Both the position numbers and the translations under genes were made by a program. Under the pieces are notes generated by a model. The model saw only the letters and a list, made by a program, of their open reading frames with translations, was not told where the DNA came from and ran no database searches. A stretch of DNA of 28,497 bases from JAQGMJ01 sp036271855 (GTDB lineage: Bacteria > Pseudomonadota > Gammaproteobacteria > Burkholderiales > JAEUOS01), in contig DATAZV010000076.1 in the NCBI GenBank assembly GCA_036271855.1, forward strand, positions 1-28,497, given 5' to 3'. Below, piece after piece: positions 7,667 to 15,896 of the stretch; the first letter of the stretch is position 1; every line of letters starts with the position of its first letter.

Positions 7667-9883
7667 ATGCGAAAACCGGGCACCAGGCGGGTCGGGCGAT
7701 GGGCGCGATGGGTTGCGCTGGCCTGCGTGTCCCTGATCGCCGCCTGCGGCGATGTCTGGAACAACCCCTATCCGCTGGGCGATGCCAGCGAAAATGCGCT
7801 CTATAGCGAGTTCAGCGAACGCCCCAAGCACCTGGACCCGGCGCAGTCGTATACCGAGTCGGAAGCCGTGTTCACCTACCAGGTGTACGAGCCGCCGTTC
7901 CAGTATCACTATCTCAAGCGCCCCTACGAACTGATCCCGGCCACCGCCACGGCGATGCCCAAGCCGCGCTACCTCGACAGCAAGGGCCGCGAACTGCCTG
8001 CCAGCGCCGACGCCAGGGATATTGCGTTTTCCGTCTACGACATCAAGATCTTGCCGGGCATCCGCTATCAGCCGCACCCCGCATTTGTCGATGCCAACCG
8101 GCGGCTCGGTGCGCGCGATATCGCCGGCAAGTACGTGCTCGGCGATTTCGGCAGCAGCGGCACCCGCGAGCTGGACGCGGCCGACTACGTCTACGAGATC
8201 AAGCGCCTGGCCAACCCGCGGGTCAATTCGCCGATCTTCGGCCACATGTCGGATTACATCGTCGGGCTGAAGGAGCTGGGCGAGCGCCTGCAGCGCGAAG
8301 TGAAAAAGCTCGACGCCGCCAAGGGCAAGGGCGCGTGGCTGGATCTGCGGCCCTATGACCTCGAGGGGGCGAAGGCGATCGACAAGACCACTTTCAGGGT
8401 CACGATCAAGGGCAAGTACCCGCAGCTGCTGTACTGGATGGCGATGCCGTTTTTCGCGCCGATTCCCTGGGAAGCCGACGAGTTCTACTCCCAGCCCGGC
8501 ATGGTGGACAAGAACTTCACCCTCGACTGGTATCCGGTGGGCACCGGCGCCTACATGCTGACGGAGAACAACCCCAACCTGCGCATGGTGCTGTCGAAAA
8601 ACCCGAACTTCCATGGCGAGAAATATCCTGCCGATGGCGAGGCCGGCGACAAGGCCGCCGGCTTGCTGGAAGACGCCGGCAAGGCCATTCCGTTCATGGA
8701 CCACATCGTTTTCGTGCGCGAGAAGGAGGAGATTCCCTACTGGAACAAGTTCCTGCAGGGCTATTACGACAAGTCGGGCATCTCTTCGGACAATTTCGAC
8801 CAGGCGGTGAAGTTCGGCGGCGGCGGCGAAGCGACCCTGAGCCCGGAGATGGAAGAGCGCGGCATCAGCTTGCGCACTTCGCTGGCCACCTCCACTGCGT
8901 ATATGGCGTTCAACTGGCTCGATCCGGTGGTCGGCAAGCCCGGCGGCGAGCGCGCGCGCAAGCTGCGCCAGGCGATTTCGATCGCGACGGATTACGAGGA
9001 GCAGATCTCTATTTTCATGAACGGCCGCGGGATCCCCTCGCAGGGACCGATTCCGCCCGGCATCTTCGGTTATCGCGAGGGCAAGGAGAGCATCAATCCC
9101 CTGGTTTACGACTGGGTCGACGGGGCGCCCAAACGCAAGTCGGTTGCCGAGGCCAAGCGCCTGCTGGCCGAGGCAGGTTACCCGAACGGGCGCGATGCCA
9201 AGACCGGCGCGCCGCTGGTGCTGAACCTCGATACTCCGATCAGCAACAACAACAAGGCGCAGCTCGACTGGTACCGCAAGCAGTTCGCCAAGATCGATAT
9301 CCAGCTGGAAATCCGCGGCTCCGACTTCAATCGCTTCCAGGACAAGATCCGCAAGGGCAATACCCAGATGTTCGCGCTCGGCTGGAACGCCGACTACCCG
9401 GACCCGGAGAATTTCCTGTTCCTGTTCTACAGCAAGAATGCCACGGTGAAAAACGACGGTGAGAACAAGTCCAATTACGAGAACGCCGAGTTCGACCGCC
9501 TGTTCGAGCAGGTCGGCAACATGGAAAACAGCCCGAAGCGCCAGGAGCTGATCGACCGCATGGTGACCATCCTGCGCAACGACCTGCCGTGGATGTGGGG
9601 CGTGCACCCGAAGAGCTATGCACTGGTGCACGACTGGGTGAAGAACAGCAAGCCGAATGAAATGGCGCGCAACAACCTGAAGTACCAGCGCATCGATGCC
9701 AACCAGCGCGCGCGCATGCGGCGCGCCTGGAACCATCCGGTGGCCTGGCCCCTGGTGTTGTTGCTGATTGCGCTCGCCGGCCTGGCATGGCTGGGCTTGC
9801 GCGCCTGGCGCCGCGCCGAAAGCGCGGCGGCGCTCAGCGGCGCGGCGGCGGCGGAAGCCCCCGCCGCGGGAGGTCCGGCATGA
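7667..9883 (+). CDS. ABC transporter family-5 substrate-binding lipoprotein with C-terminal membrane anchor
   Basis: A 738-residue periplasmic binding protein of the SBP_bac_5 family (peptide/nickel/opine uptake; DppA, OppA and YejA relatives). The start at 7667 gives an Arg-rich N-region, a hydrophobic segment and a lipobox LIAAC with Cys27 as the lipidation site. The binding domain runs from about 50 to 680 (FSERPKHLDPAQSY, VGTGAYMLTENNPN, RKLRQAISIATDYEEQI, FALGWNADYPDPENF). Unusually, residues about 692-714 form a strong hydrophobic helix (WPLVLLLIALAGLAWLGL) followed by RAWRR and an Ala-rich tail, so the protein could be anchored at both ends. It is longer than the usual 520-600 residues. 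No good ribosome-binding site precedes the start. Its stop overlaps the first permease start as ATGA. The substrate cannot be read from the sequence. Confidence 0.85.
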   Translation: MRKPGTRRVGRWARWVALACVSLIAACGDVWNNPYPLGDASENALYSEFSERPKHLDPAQSYTESEAVFTYQVYEPPFQYHYLKRPYELIPATATAMPKPRYLDSKGRELPASADARDIAFSVYDIKILPGIRYQPHPAFVDANRRLGARDIAGKYVLGDFGSSGTRELDAADYVYEIKRLANPRVNSPIFGHMSDYIVGLKELGERLQREVKKLDAAKGKGAWLDLRPYDLEGAKAIDKTTFRVTIKGKYPQLLYWMAMPFFAPIPWEADEFYSQPGMVDKNFTLDWYPVGTGAYMLTENNPNLRMVLSKNPNFHGEKYPADGEAGDKAAGLLEDAGKAIPFMDHIVFVREKEEIPYWNKFLQGYYDKSGISSDNFDQAVKFGGGGEATLSPEMEERGISLRTSLATSTAYMAFNWLDPVVGKPGGERARKLRQAISIATDYEEQISIFMNGRGIPSQGPIPPGIFGYREGKESINPLVYDWVDGAPKRKSVAEAKRLLAEAGYPNGRDAKTGAPLVLNLDTPISNNNKAQLDWYRKQFAKIDIQLEIRGSDFNRFQDKIRKGNTQMFALGWNADYPDPENFLFLFYSKNATVKNDGENKSNYENAEFDRLFEQVGNMENSPKRQELIDRMVTILRNDLPWMWGVHPKSYALVHDWVKNSKPNEMARNNLKYQRIDANQRARMRRAWNHPVAWPLVLLLIALAGLAWLGLRAWRRAESAAALSGAAAAEAPAAGGPA

Positions 9884-10857
9884 GCGCGTACATCATCCGG
9901 CGCCTGGGCTATGGCCTGCTGGTATTGATCGGCGTCAACCTGTTCACCTTCTGGCTGTTCTTCAAAGTCAACACGCCGGACGATATCGCCCGCATCCAGC
10001 TGGGCGGCAAGCGCGTCACCGCCGATGCGATTTCCAAATGGAAGGCGGAGCGCGGTTACGACAAGCCGCTGGTCTACAACGGCGCCGCCGCGGGAATCGC
10101 CAAAGCCACCGATACCATTTATTTCGAAAAGTCGGCGGCGATGTTCGCGCTGCACTTCGGGCAATCCGACGATGGCCGCGACATCTGGTATGAAATCCGC
10201 ACCCGCGCCGGACCCAGCTTGGCGCTGGCGATCCCCACCTTCGTCGTCGGCCTGGCGGTGACGATCAGCTTTGCGTTGCTGCTGGCCCTGTTTCGCGGCA
10301 GCCGCTTCGACTTTGCCAGCCAGATCGGCCTGGTCACCATGATGTCGGTGTCCGGACTGTTCTTCATCATCGGCGGGCAATACCTGTTCAGCAAGGCCTG
10401 GCGCCTGGTGCCGATTTCCGGCTATGACACGCTGATCGACAGCTACCGCTTCGTCGTCCTGCCGGTGGTGATCGGCGTGATTGCCGGTTTCGGCGGCGCA
10501 ACCCGCCTGTACCGCACCATTTTCATCGAGGAAATGGGACGCGATTATGTACGCACGGCGCGCGCCAAGGGCCTTTCCGAACTCACCGTGATGTTCCGCC
10601 ACGTGCTGAAGAACGGCATGATCCCGATCTTGACCGGGGTAGTGGCGGTGATCCCGACCCTGTTCATGGGCAGCCTGGTGTTCGAATCGTTTTTCGGCAT
10701 TCCCGGCCTGGGCAGTTACACCATCGAGGCGATCCAGTCACAGGACTTCGGCATCGTGCGCTCGATGGTGTTCATCGGCACTGTGCTGCTGGTGCTGGGG
10801 CTGATCGCCACCGACATTTCCTACACCCTGGTCGATCCGCGCGTGAGGCTGGAATGA
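9880..10857 (+). CDS. ABC transporter permease, DppB/YejB type
   Basis: A 325-residue inner-membrane permease of the peptide/nickel family. TM1 (IRRLGYGLLVLIGVNLFTFWLFF) is followed by a periplasmic loop to about 110, then about five more helices. The EAA motif that docks onto the ATPase begins near residue 221 (YVRTARAKGLSELTVMFRHVLKNG). The C terminus has GIPGLGSYTIEAIQSQD and a closing DPRVRLE, standard for DppB-like proteins. The ATG at 9880 overlaps the binding-protein stop and has a GGGAGG site upstream. It ends in an ATGA overlap with the second permease gene, indicating one coupled operon with the ATPase. Confidence 0.92.
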   Translation: MSAYIIRRLGYGLLVLIGVNLFTFWLFFKVNTPDDIARIQLGGKRVTADAISKWKAERGYDKPLVYNGAAAGIAKATDTIYFEKSAAMFALHFGQSDDGRDIWYEIRTRAGPSLALAIPTFVVGLAVTISFALLLALFRGSRFDFASQIGLVTMMSVSGLFFIIGGQYLFSKAWRLVPISGYDTLIDSYRFVVLPVVIGVIAGFGGATRLYRTIFIEEMGRDYVRTARAKGLSELTVMFRHVLKNGMIPILTGVVAVIPTLFMGSLVFESFFGIPGLGSYTIEAIQSQDFGIVRSMVFIGTVLLVLGLIATDISYTLVDPRVRLE

Positions 10858-12362
10858 ATTTCACGCCGGTTCTCCTGACCACCGATGTCCTGCTCTGGCT
10901 GCTGGTGTTTGCCATCGCCGGTTACGCCTGGTATGTGCGGCGCCATGAGCACCTGCTGGTGCCGTGGCTGAAGGTAAGGCAGAGCCGGGTGGCGATGGTC
11001 TGCATCACCGTCCTCACCTTCTATGTCGGCATCGGCCTGGCCGACTCGCTGCATTTTCGCGCCGACAGCGGCGCGCCCGGCCGCACCCAGGCGGGGGTGG
11101 AAGTGCGCAGCCTGCTCGACGTGCTGCTCGGCGCGACTCTGGGGCCGATGGCCGGCAAAAGCGAAAAGACCTATTCGGCGCCCCTGGCCACCCATTCCTT
11201 CGCCAAGGAGACGGTGCAACTGCCGGGAGGTGGCCAGGCGCGCGAGTTTCCGCGCCTGGTGGTCGGCGGCGCGCACCTGAAAAACCCGGCCGACAGCGGC
11301 GCCGACATCGCCTGGCGCGGCACGCTGGGCCTGCTGGAAGGGGTGGGGCTGTTCGTGCTTCTCAACGGGCTATTGGCGCTGTGGGTGGCGCGCCAGGGTG
11401 GCGGTCCGTTGCAGGCGTGCAAAACGATGTGGCGCGATACTGCGCCGGCGCCCTGGCGGCCGATTCTTGTCACCTTGCTGCTGATCTGCCTGCTGGTCGC
11501 GGTCGCGGTATCCCTGGGCAGCCACTATCACCTGCTGGGCACCGACAAAGTGGGCAAGGACGTGCTGACCATCTCTCTGCAAAGCATACGCACCGGGCTG
11601 GTGATCGGCACCCTCACCACCATGGTAATGCTGCCCTTCGCGGTTTTGCTGGGCCTGGCGGCGGGCTACTTCCGCGGCTGGGTGGACGAGCTGATCGTCT
11701 ATCTCTATACCTCGCTCAGCTCGATTCCCTCGGTGCTGCTGATCGCCGCCGCGGTGCTGATCGTGCAGGTGGGCATCGACAACCATCAGGAGTTTTTTCC
11801 GACCACCTTGCAGCGTGCCGACATGCGCCTGCTGGCTTTGTGCGTGATCCTCGGCCTTACCGGCTGGACCGGGCTGTGCCGCCTGTTGCGCGGCGAAGCG
11901 CTGAAACTGCGCGAGCTCGACTACATCCAGGCCGCGCAGGCCTTCGGCGTGGCACGCCTGCGCATCCTCACCCGCCACATGCTGCCCAACGTGATGCACC
12001 TGGTGACGATCACCGCGGTGACGGACTTTTCCGGCATGGTGCTGGCCGAGGCGGTGCTTTCCTACGTTGGCGTCGGCGTCGACCCGACCACCAACAGTTT
12101 CGGCGGCATGATCAACGCCGCGCGCCTGGAGATGTCGCGCGACCCGATGGTCTGGTGGCTGCTGGTGTCGGCGTTCTTTTTCATGCTCGGCCTGGTGCTG
12201 GCGGCCAACCTGTTTGCCGATGCGGTACAGGAGGCTTTCGATCCGCGCCGCGTGGTCAGGCGCGCGCGGCCACGCCTGTTCCAGCCTGGTCCGATGGGCG
12301 GGCCTGTCGAGGCAGCCGAACCCATGGAAAACCCTCGCGCACCGGGAGGGCGGCCGGCATGA
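10854..12362 (+). CDS. ABC transporter permease, DppC/YejE type, with large N-terminal extension
   Basis: A 502-residue permease partnering the DppB-like gene. The C-terminal ~300 residues are the typical BPD_transp_1 domain: GTDKVGKDVL, TSLSSIPSVLLIAA, and the EAA loop from about residue 356 (YIQAAQAFGVARLRILTRHMLPN) followed by VLSYVGVGVDP. The first ~200 residues are extra: predicted helices near 8-25 and 42-62, a polar region of about 90 residues likely in the periplasm, and another helix near 160-180 (LLEGVGLFVLLNGLLALWVA). DppC proteins are normally about 300 residues and YejE about 340. The C-terminal 35 residues after DPRRVVRRARP are a Pro-rich cytoplasmic tail. It overlaps its neighbours at both ends by ATGA junctions. 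Confidence 0.88.
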   Translation: MNFTPVLLTTDVLLWLLVFAIAGYAWYVRRHEHLLVPWLKVRQSRVAMVCITVLTFYVGIGLADSLHFRADSGAPGRTQAGVEVRSLLDVLLGATLGPMAGKSEKTYSAPLATHSFAKETVQLPGGGQAREFPRLVVGGAHLKNPADSGADIAWRGTLGLLEGVGLFVLLNGLLALWVARQGGGPLQACKTMWRDTAPAPWRPILVTLLLICLLVAVAVSLGSHYHLLGTDKVGKDVLTISLQSIRTGLVIGTLTTMVMLPFAVLLGLAAGYFRGWVDELIVYLYTSLSSIPSVLLIAAAVLIVQVGIDNHQEFFPTTLQRADMRLLALCVILGLTGWTGLCRLLRGEALKLRELDYIQAAQAFGVARLRILTRHMLPNVMHLVTITAVTDFSGMVLAEAVLSYVGVGVDPTTNSFGGMINAARLEMSRDPMVWWLLVSAFFFMLGLVLAANLFADAVQEAFDPRRVVRRARPRLFQPGPMGGPVEAAEPMENPRAPGGRPA

Positions 12363-14422
12363 GCGAAGTGCTCCAGGTCGTCAACCTGCATACGCGCATC
12401 GACAGCGCGGCCGGCGTGGTGCATCCGCTGGACGGGGTCGATCTCATCCTGAAGGCGGGCGAGACCTTTGCCATCGTCGGCGAATCGGGTTCCGGCAAGT
12501 CGATGACCGCGCTTTCCATCATGCGCCTGCTGCCGGAGCCGGGCTGGATCGAGCGCGGCCAGGTGAATCTCGACGATCGCAACATCCTGACCTTGCCGGA
12601 ATACCGCATGCGCGACGTGCGCGGCGCGCGCATCGGCATGATCTTCCAGGAACCGGGCACCAGCCTGAATCCGGTGCTCACTTGCGGCGAGCAGATCGTC
12701 GAGGTGCTGGAGCGCCACAAGATCGAGGAAGGCGCCGCTGCCCGCCGCCGTGCCACCGAATGGTTGAAGCGCGTCGGCATTCCCGACCCCGAGCGGCGCA
12801 TGGACGAGTACCCGTTCCAGCTTTCCGGCGGCATGAAGCAGCGGGTGATGATCGCCCTGGCGCTGGCTGCCGAGCCGCAGGTGCTGATTGCGGATGAGCC
12901 GACCACGGCGCTGGATGTCACCATCCAGGCGCAGATCCTCGACCTGTTGAAAAGCCTGCAGCGCGAGCGCGGCATGGCCATGCTCCTGATCACTCACGAC
13001 CTGGGCGTGGTGGCGCAGATGGCGCACCGGGTGGCGCTGATGTACGCCGGCGAGATTGTCAAGATCGGGCCGCGCGACGCGTTTTTCGCCCAGCCCCTGC
13101 ACCCCTATGCGCTGAAGCTGTTTGCTTCCCTGCCCGGCGCGGGCAAGCGCGGCGAGCCGCTGGCTTCGATCAAGGGCTTCGTGCCCCCGCTGTATGGGCA
13201 ATTCACCGGCTGCCGCTTTGCCGACCGTTGTGACTATGCCTTTGCGCGCTGCCGTGTCGAGGCGCCGGCCTGGCACGGCCCGGCCCCGGAGCACCAGGCG
13301 CGCTGCCATTTGCTGGACCCGGCCGAGGAATCGCGCCTGGCCGACGCCCTGCTGCGCGACGACGCGCCGGCACCGGACGCAGGCGATTTCACGCCACCGG
13401 CGGATGCCGGCGACCTGCTGGAGGTACGCGACCTCAAAGTGCATTTCCCAATCCGCAAGGGCTTGCTGAAGCGGACCGTGGGCTATGTCAAGGCTGTCGA
13501 TGGGGTGTCGCTGTCGATCCGCCAGGGGCGGACCCTGGCGCTGGTGGGGGAATCGGGCTGCGGAAAGACCACAGCCGGCAAGGCGCTCCTGCAACTGGTG
13601 CCGGTGACCGGCGGCGCCGTGCGCTTCGGCGGCACCGAGGTGCTGGGCCTGAAGGGCACGGAACTCAAACGCATGCGCAGCCGCATGCAGTTGGTGTTTC
13701 AGGACCCCTTCGGTTCGCTCAATCCGCGCATGCGTGTGGGTGAGATCATCGCCGAGGGCATGGCGTCTTTCGGCATTGGTGCCAATACACAGGCGCGTGC
13801 CGACCGCGTCGGCGAGTTGCTGGAGCAGGTCGGCCTGGCACAGGAGTCGCGCTACAAATATCCACATGAATTCTCCGGCGGCCAGCGCCAGCGTATTGCG
13901 ATTGCGCGCGCGCTGGCGGTGAATCCGCAACTGATTGTGTGCGACGAGCCGACCAGCGCGCTCGACGTTTCGGTGCAGGCGCAGATACTCAACCTGCTGA
14001 AGGAACTGCAGCGCAGCCTGGGCGTGAGCTACCTGTTCATCACCCACAACATCGGCGTGGTCGAATATCTCGCGCACGACGTCGCCGTGATGTATCTCGG
14101 GCGCATCGTCGAACATGGCACGGCCGAAGAGGTGCTGCGCCAGCCGCGCCACCCCTACACCCAGGCGCTGCTGGCGGCGGTGCCGCATGTCACCACCGGG
14201 CGCAAGCTGCCGCCGCTGACCAGCGAGGTGAAGGAGCGCCTGCTGGCCGATGTGCCCAGCCCTGCCAACCCGCCGGCCGGGTGCCACTTCCATACGCGTT
14301 GCCCGCTGGCGGTGGAAGCGTGCAAGGCTGCCTACCCGGCCGAGGTGGCGGTAAGTGCCACCCACAAGGTGCGTTGCATCATGGTGCAACCCGAGCAGCA
14401 CCGCAGCGGGGTTTGCGCATAG
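12359..14422 (+). CDS. ABC transporter ATP-binding protein, fused DppD-DppF type
   Basis: A 687-residue double ATPase energising the importer encoded just upstream. Half one has Walker A GESGSGKS at 41-48, signature LSGGMKQ at about 155-161 and Walker B VLIADEP at about 175-181. Half two has GESGCGKT at 397-404, FSGGQRQ at 505-511 and LIVCDEPTSALD. Each half ends in an oligopeptide/dipeptide-transporter C-terminal region with the same cysteine spacing, CX5CX6CX17C (Cys285, 291, 298, 316 and Cys642, 648, 655, 673), the pattern associated with an iron-sulfur cluster in OppD-type proteins. The start is the ATG in the ATGA overlap with the permease, preceded by GGGAGGG. Fusion of the two ATPases resembles YejF, but the length exceeds YejF because each half keeps its C-terminal region. 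Confidence 0.93.
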   Translation: MSEVLQVVNLHTRIDSAAGVVHPLDGVDLILKAGETFAIVGESGSGKSMTALSIMRLLPEPGWIERGQVNLDDRNILTLPEYRMRDVRGARIGMIFQEPGTSLNPVLTCGEQIVEVLERHKIEEGAAARRRATEWLKRVGIPDPERRMDEYPFQLSGGMKQRVMIALALAAEPQVLIADEPTTALDVTIQAQILDLLKSLQRERGMAMLLITHDLGVVAQMAHRVALMYAGEIVKIGPRDAFFAQPLHPYALKLFASLPGAGKRGEPLASIKGFVPPLYGQFTGCRFADRCDYAFARCRVEAPAWHGPAPEHQARCHLLDPAEESRLADALLRDDAPAPDAGDFTPPADAGDLLEVRDLKVHFPIRKGLLKRTVGYVKAVDGVSLSIRQGRTLALVGESGCGKTTAGKALLQLVPVTGGAVRFGGTEVLGLKGTELKRMRSRMQLVFQDPFGSLNPRMRVGEIIAEGMASFGIGANTQARADRVGELLEQVGLAQESRYKYPHEFSGGQRQRIAIARALAVNPQLIVCDEPTSALDVSVQAQILNLLKELQRSLGVSYLFITHNIGVVEYLAHDVAVMYLGRIVEHGTAEEVLRQPRHPYTQALLAAVPHVTTGRKLPPLTSEVKERLLADVPSPANPPAGCHFHTRCPLAVEACKAAYPAEVAVSATHKVRCIMVQPEQHRSGVCA

Positions 14423-14462
14423 ACTGCGCGCCGTGGACTGCCAACAAGAACAGGAGACAAAC

Positions 14463-15434
14463 ATGACCAACCGCCGCAGTTTTTTGCTTGCCGCCGGCGC
14501 CGCTGCAGGCACGGCCGCGATCAGCGGCCCGGCCCGCGCCCAGGCTTACCCGGCCCGCCCCGTCACTCTGTATTGCCCTTGGCCCGCAGGTGGCACCACC
14601 GACATCGTGATGCGCGCCTTCGCCGAGAGCGCCGGCCGCAATCTCGGCCAGCCGGTGGTGATCGAAAACCGTCCCGGCGCGGGCGGCACCCTGGGCGCCA
14701 TTGCGCTGACCCAGGCGCGGCCGGACGGCTACACCCTGTCGCAGATTCCCCTGGGCGTGTTCCGCCTGCCGCATATGCAAAAGGTGCAATTCGACCCGCT
14801 GCGCGACTTCACCTACATCGCCTGCCTTACCGGCTATACCTTCGGCCTGGTGGTGCCGGCAGATTCGCCGCTCAAGAGCATCAAGGACCTGGTCGACTAT
14901 GCCCGCGCCAATCCGGACAAATTCACCTACGGCTCGACCGGCACCGGCACCACGCCGCACCTGGTGATGGAGGAGTTCGCCACCCAGGCTGCCATCAAGA
15001 TCACCCACGTGCCCTACAAGGGCACCGCCGACGGCATGCAGGCGGTGATGGGCGGCCACGTGATGGCGCATAGCGACGCCACCGGCTGGGGGCCGCAGGT
15101 CGACGCCGGCCGCCTGCGCCTGCTGGCCACCTACGGCAGCAAGCGCACCAAGCACTGGCCGAATGTGCCGACCTTGAAGGACGCGGGCTACAACACGGTA
15201 TCCGACTCGCCCTTCGGCATCGGCGGGCCGCGCGGGATGGAGCCGGCGGTGGTCAAACGCATCCAGGACGCCTTCAAGGCGACGCTGGACGACCCCAAGG
15301 TGCTGCAGATGCTGGACAAGTACGACCAGCCGGTGATCTATCTCGATTCCGAGGGCTACACAAAATTCGCCCGCGACACCTTTGCTGCCGAAAAGGCGAC
15401 CATCGAGCGCCTCGGCCTGACCAAGCAGGCTTGA
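14463..15434 (+). CDS. Bug/TctC-family periplasmic solute-binding protein
   Basis: A 323-residue Bug-family binding protein, a group greatly expanded in Burkholderiales that binds carboxylates and other small organic acids. The N terminus has a twin-arginine-like signal (RRSFL, then an Ala-rich stretch, cleavage near ARA-QAYP). Family motifs follow: YPARPVTLYCPWPAGGTTDI, VIENRPGAGGTLGA, the SKPDGYT-like ARPDGYTL, and ITHVPYKGTADGMQAVMGGHV. An AGGAG site at 14452-14456 lies 6 nt before the ATG. It sits 40 nt after the ATPase gene and 9 nt before the thioesterase gene on the same strand. No TctA or TctB membrane genes are present, as for most Bug proteins, so its membrane partner, if any, is encoded elsewhere. 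Confidence 0.92.
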   Translation: MTNRRSFLLAAGAAAGTAAISGPARAQAYPARPVTLYCPWPAGGTTDIVMRAFAESAGRNLGQPVVIENRPGAGGTLGAIALTQARPDGYTLSQIPLGVFRLPHMQKVQFDPLRDFTYIACLTGYTFGLVVPADSPLKSIKDLVDYARANPDKFTYGSTGTGTTPHLVMEEFATQAAIKITHVPYKGTADGMQAVMGGHVMAHSDATGWGPQVDAGRLRLLATYGSKRTKHWPNVPTLKDAGYNTVSDSPFGIGGPRGMEPAVVKRIQDAFKATLDDPKVLQMLDKYDQPVIYLDSEGYTKFARDTFAAEKATIERLGLTKQA

Positions 15435-15443
15435 GGCAAGGCC

Positions 15444-15890
15444 ATGCGCGGCGATTTCGCTTTTTTCCATTCGCTGCGCGTGCGCTGGGCCGAAGTGGAC
15501 CGCCAGGACGTGGTGTTCAACGGCAACTACCTGCTGTATTTCGACGTCGCCATCACCGAGTACTGGCGTGCGCTGATCGCCGGGCAGGAGGCGAAATACA
15601 GGGAGCAGATGGCGGGGTGGATGCAATGCCTCTATGTGGTCAAGGCCGCTGTTGAATACCACGGCTCTGCGCATTTCGACGATGAGTTGCAAATCGGCAT
15701 GCGACTGGCCAGGGTGGGGCGCTCAAGCATGCGCTTCGTCCCCGAGATTTATCGCGGCGGCGAGCACCTGGTCACCGGCGAATTGATCTATGTGTACAAG
15801 GACCCTGCCAGCGGCGTGCCCGCGCCGGTGCCGGCGGAACTGCGCGCCTTGATGCTGGCCTTCGAGAAGACGCCGCCCGAGGGCAACTGA
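15444..15890 (+). CDS. Acyl-CoA thioesterase, 4HBT/YbgC-like hotdog protein
   Basis: A 148-residue single-hotdog protein. The N-terminal block VRWAEVDRQDVVFNGNYLLYFDVAITEYWR aligns with the 4-hydroxybenzoyl-CoA thioesterase/YbgC signature (a D-x-x-G/D-x-V-x-x-x-x-Y-x-x-Y/F pattern), with Asp21 or Asp24 as candidate catalytic acid. It should hydrolyse an acyl-CoA or acyl-ACP in the cytoplasm; the acyl group is not evident. It starts 9 nt after the Bug gene and probably shares its transcript. It ends 6 bp from the convergent Kdo hydroxylase gene, leaving no room for a separate terminator. Confidence 0.85.
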   Translation: MRGDFAFFHSLRVRWAEVDRQDVVFNGNYLLYFDVAITEYWRALIAGQEAKYREQMAGWMQCLYVVKAAVEYHGSAHFDDELQIGMRLARVGRSSMRFVPEIYRGGEHLVTGELIYVYKDPASGVPAPVPAELRALMLAFEKTPPEGN

Positions 15891-15896
15891 GAGGCG

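Noticed and set aside
7583..9736. 717-codon minus-strand open frame opposite the ABC binding protein
   Set aside because: Composition is typical of a frame shadow; the + strand has a lipoprotein signal and binding-protein motifs.
10964..12358. Upstream extension of the fused ATPase frame
   Set aside because: It overlaps the second permease in another frame and has no domain; the ATGA junction with GGGAGGG upstream gives the real start.
12062..14512. 816-codon open frame on the minus strand opposite the fused ATPase
   Set aside because: It is a GC-rich antisense shadow with His/Gln/Arg-rich, low-complexity translation, while the + strand has complete Walker and signature motifs.
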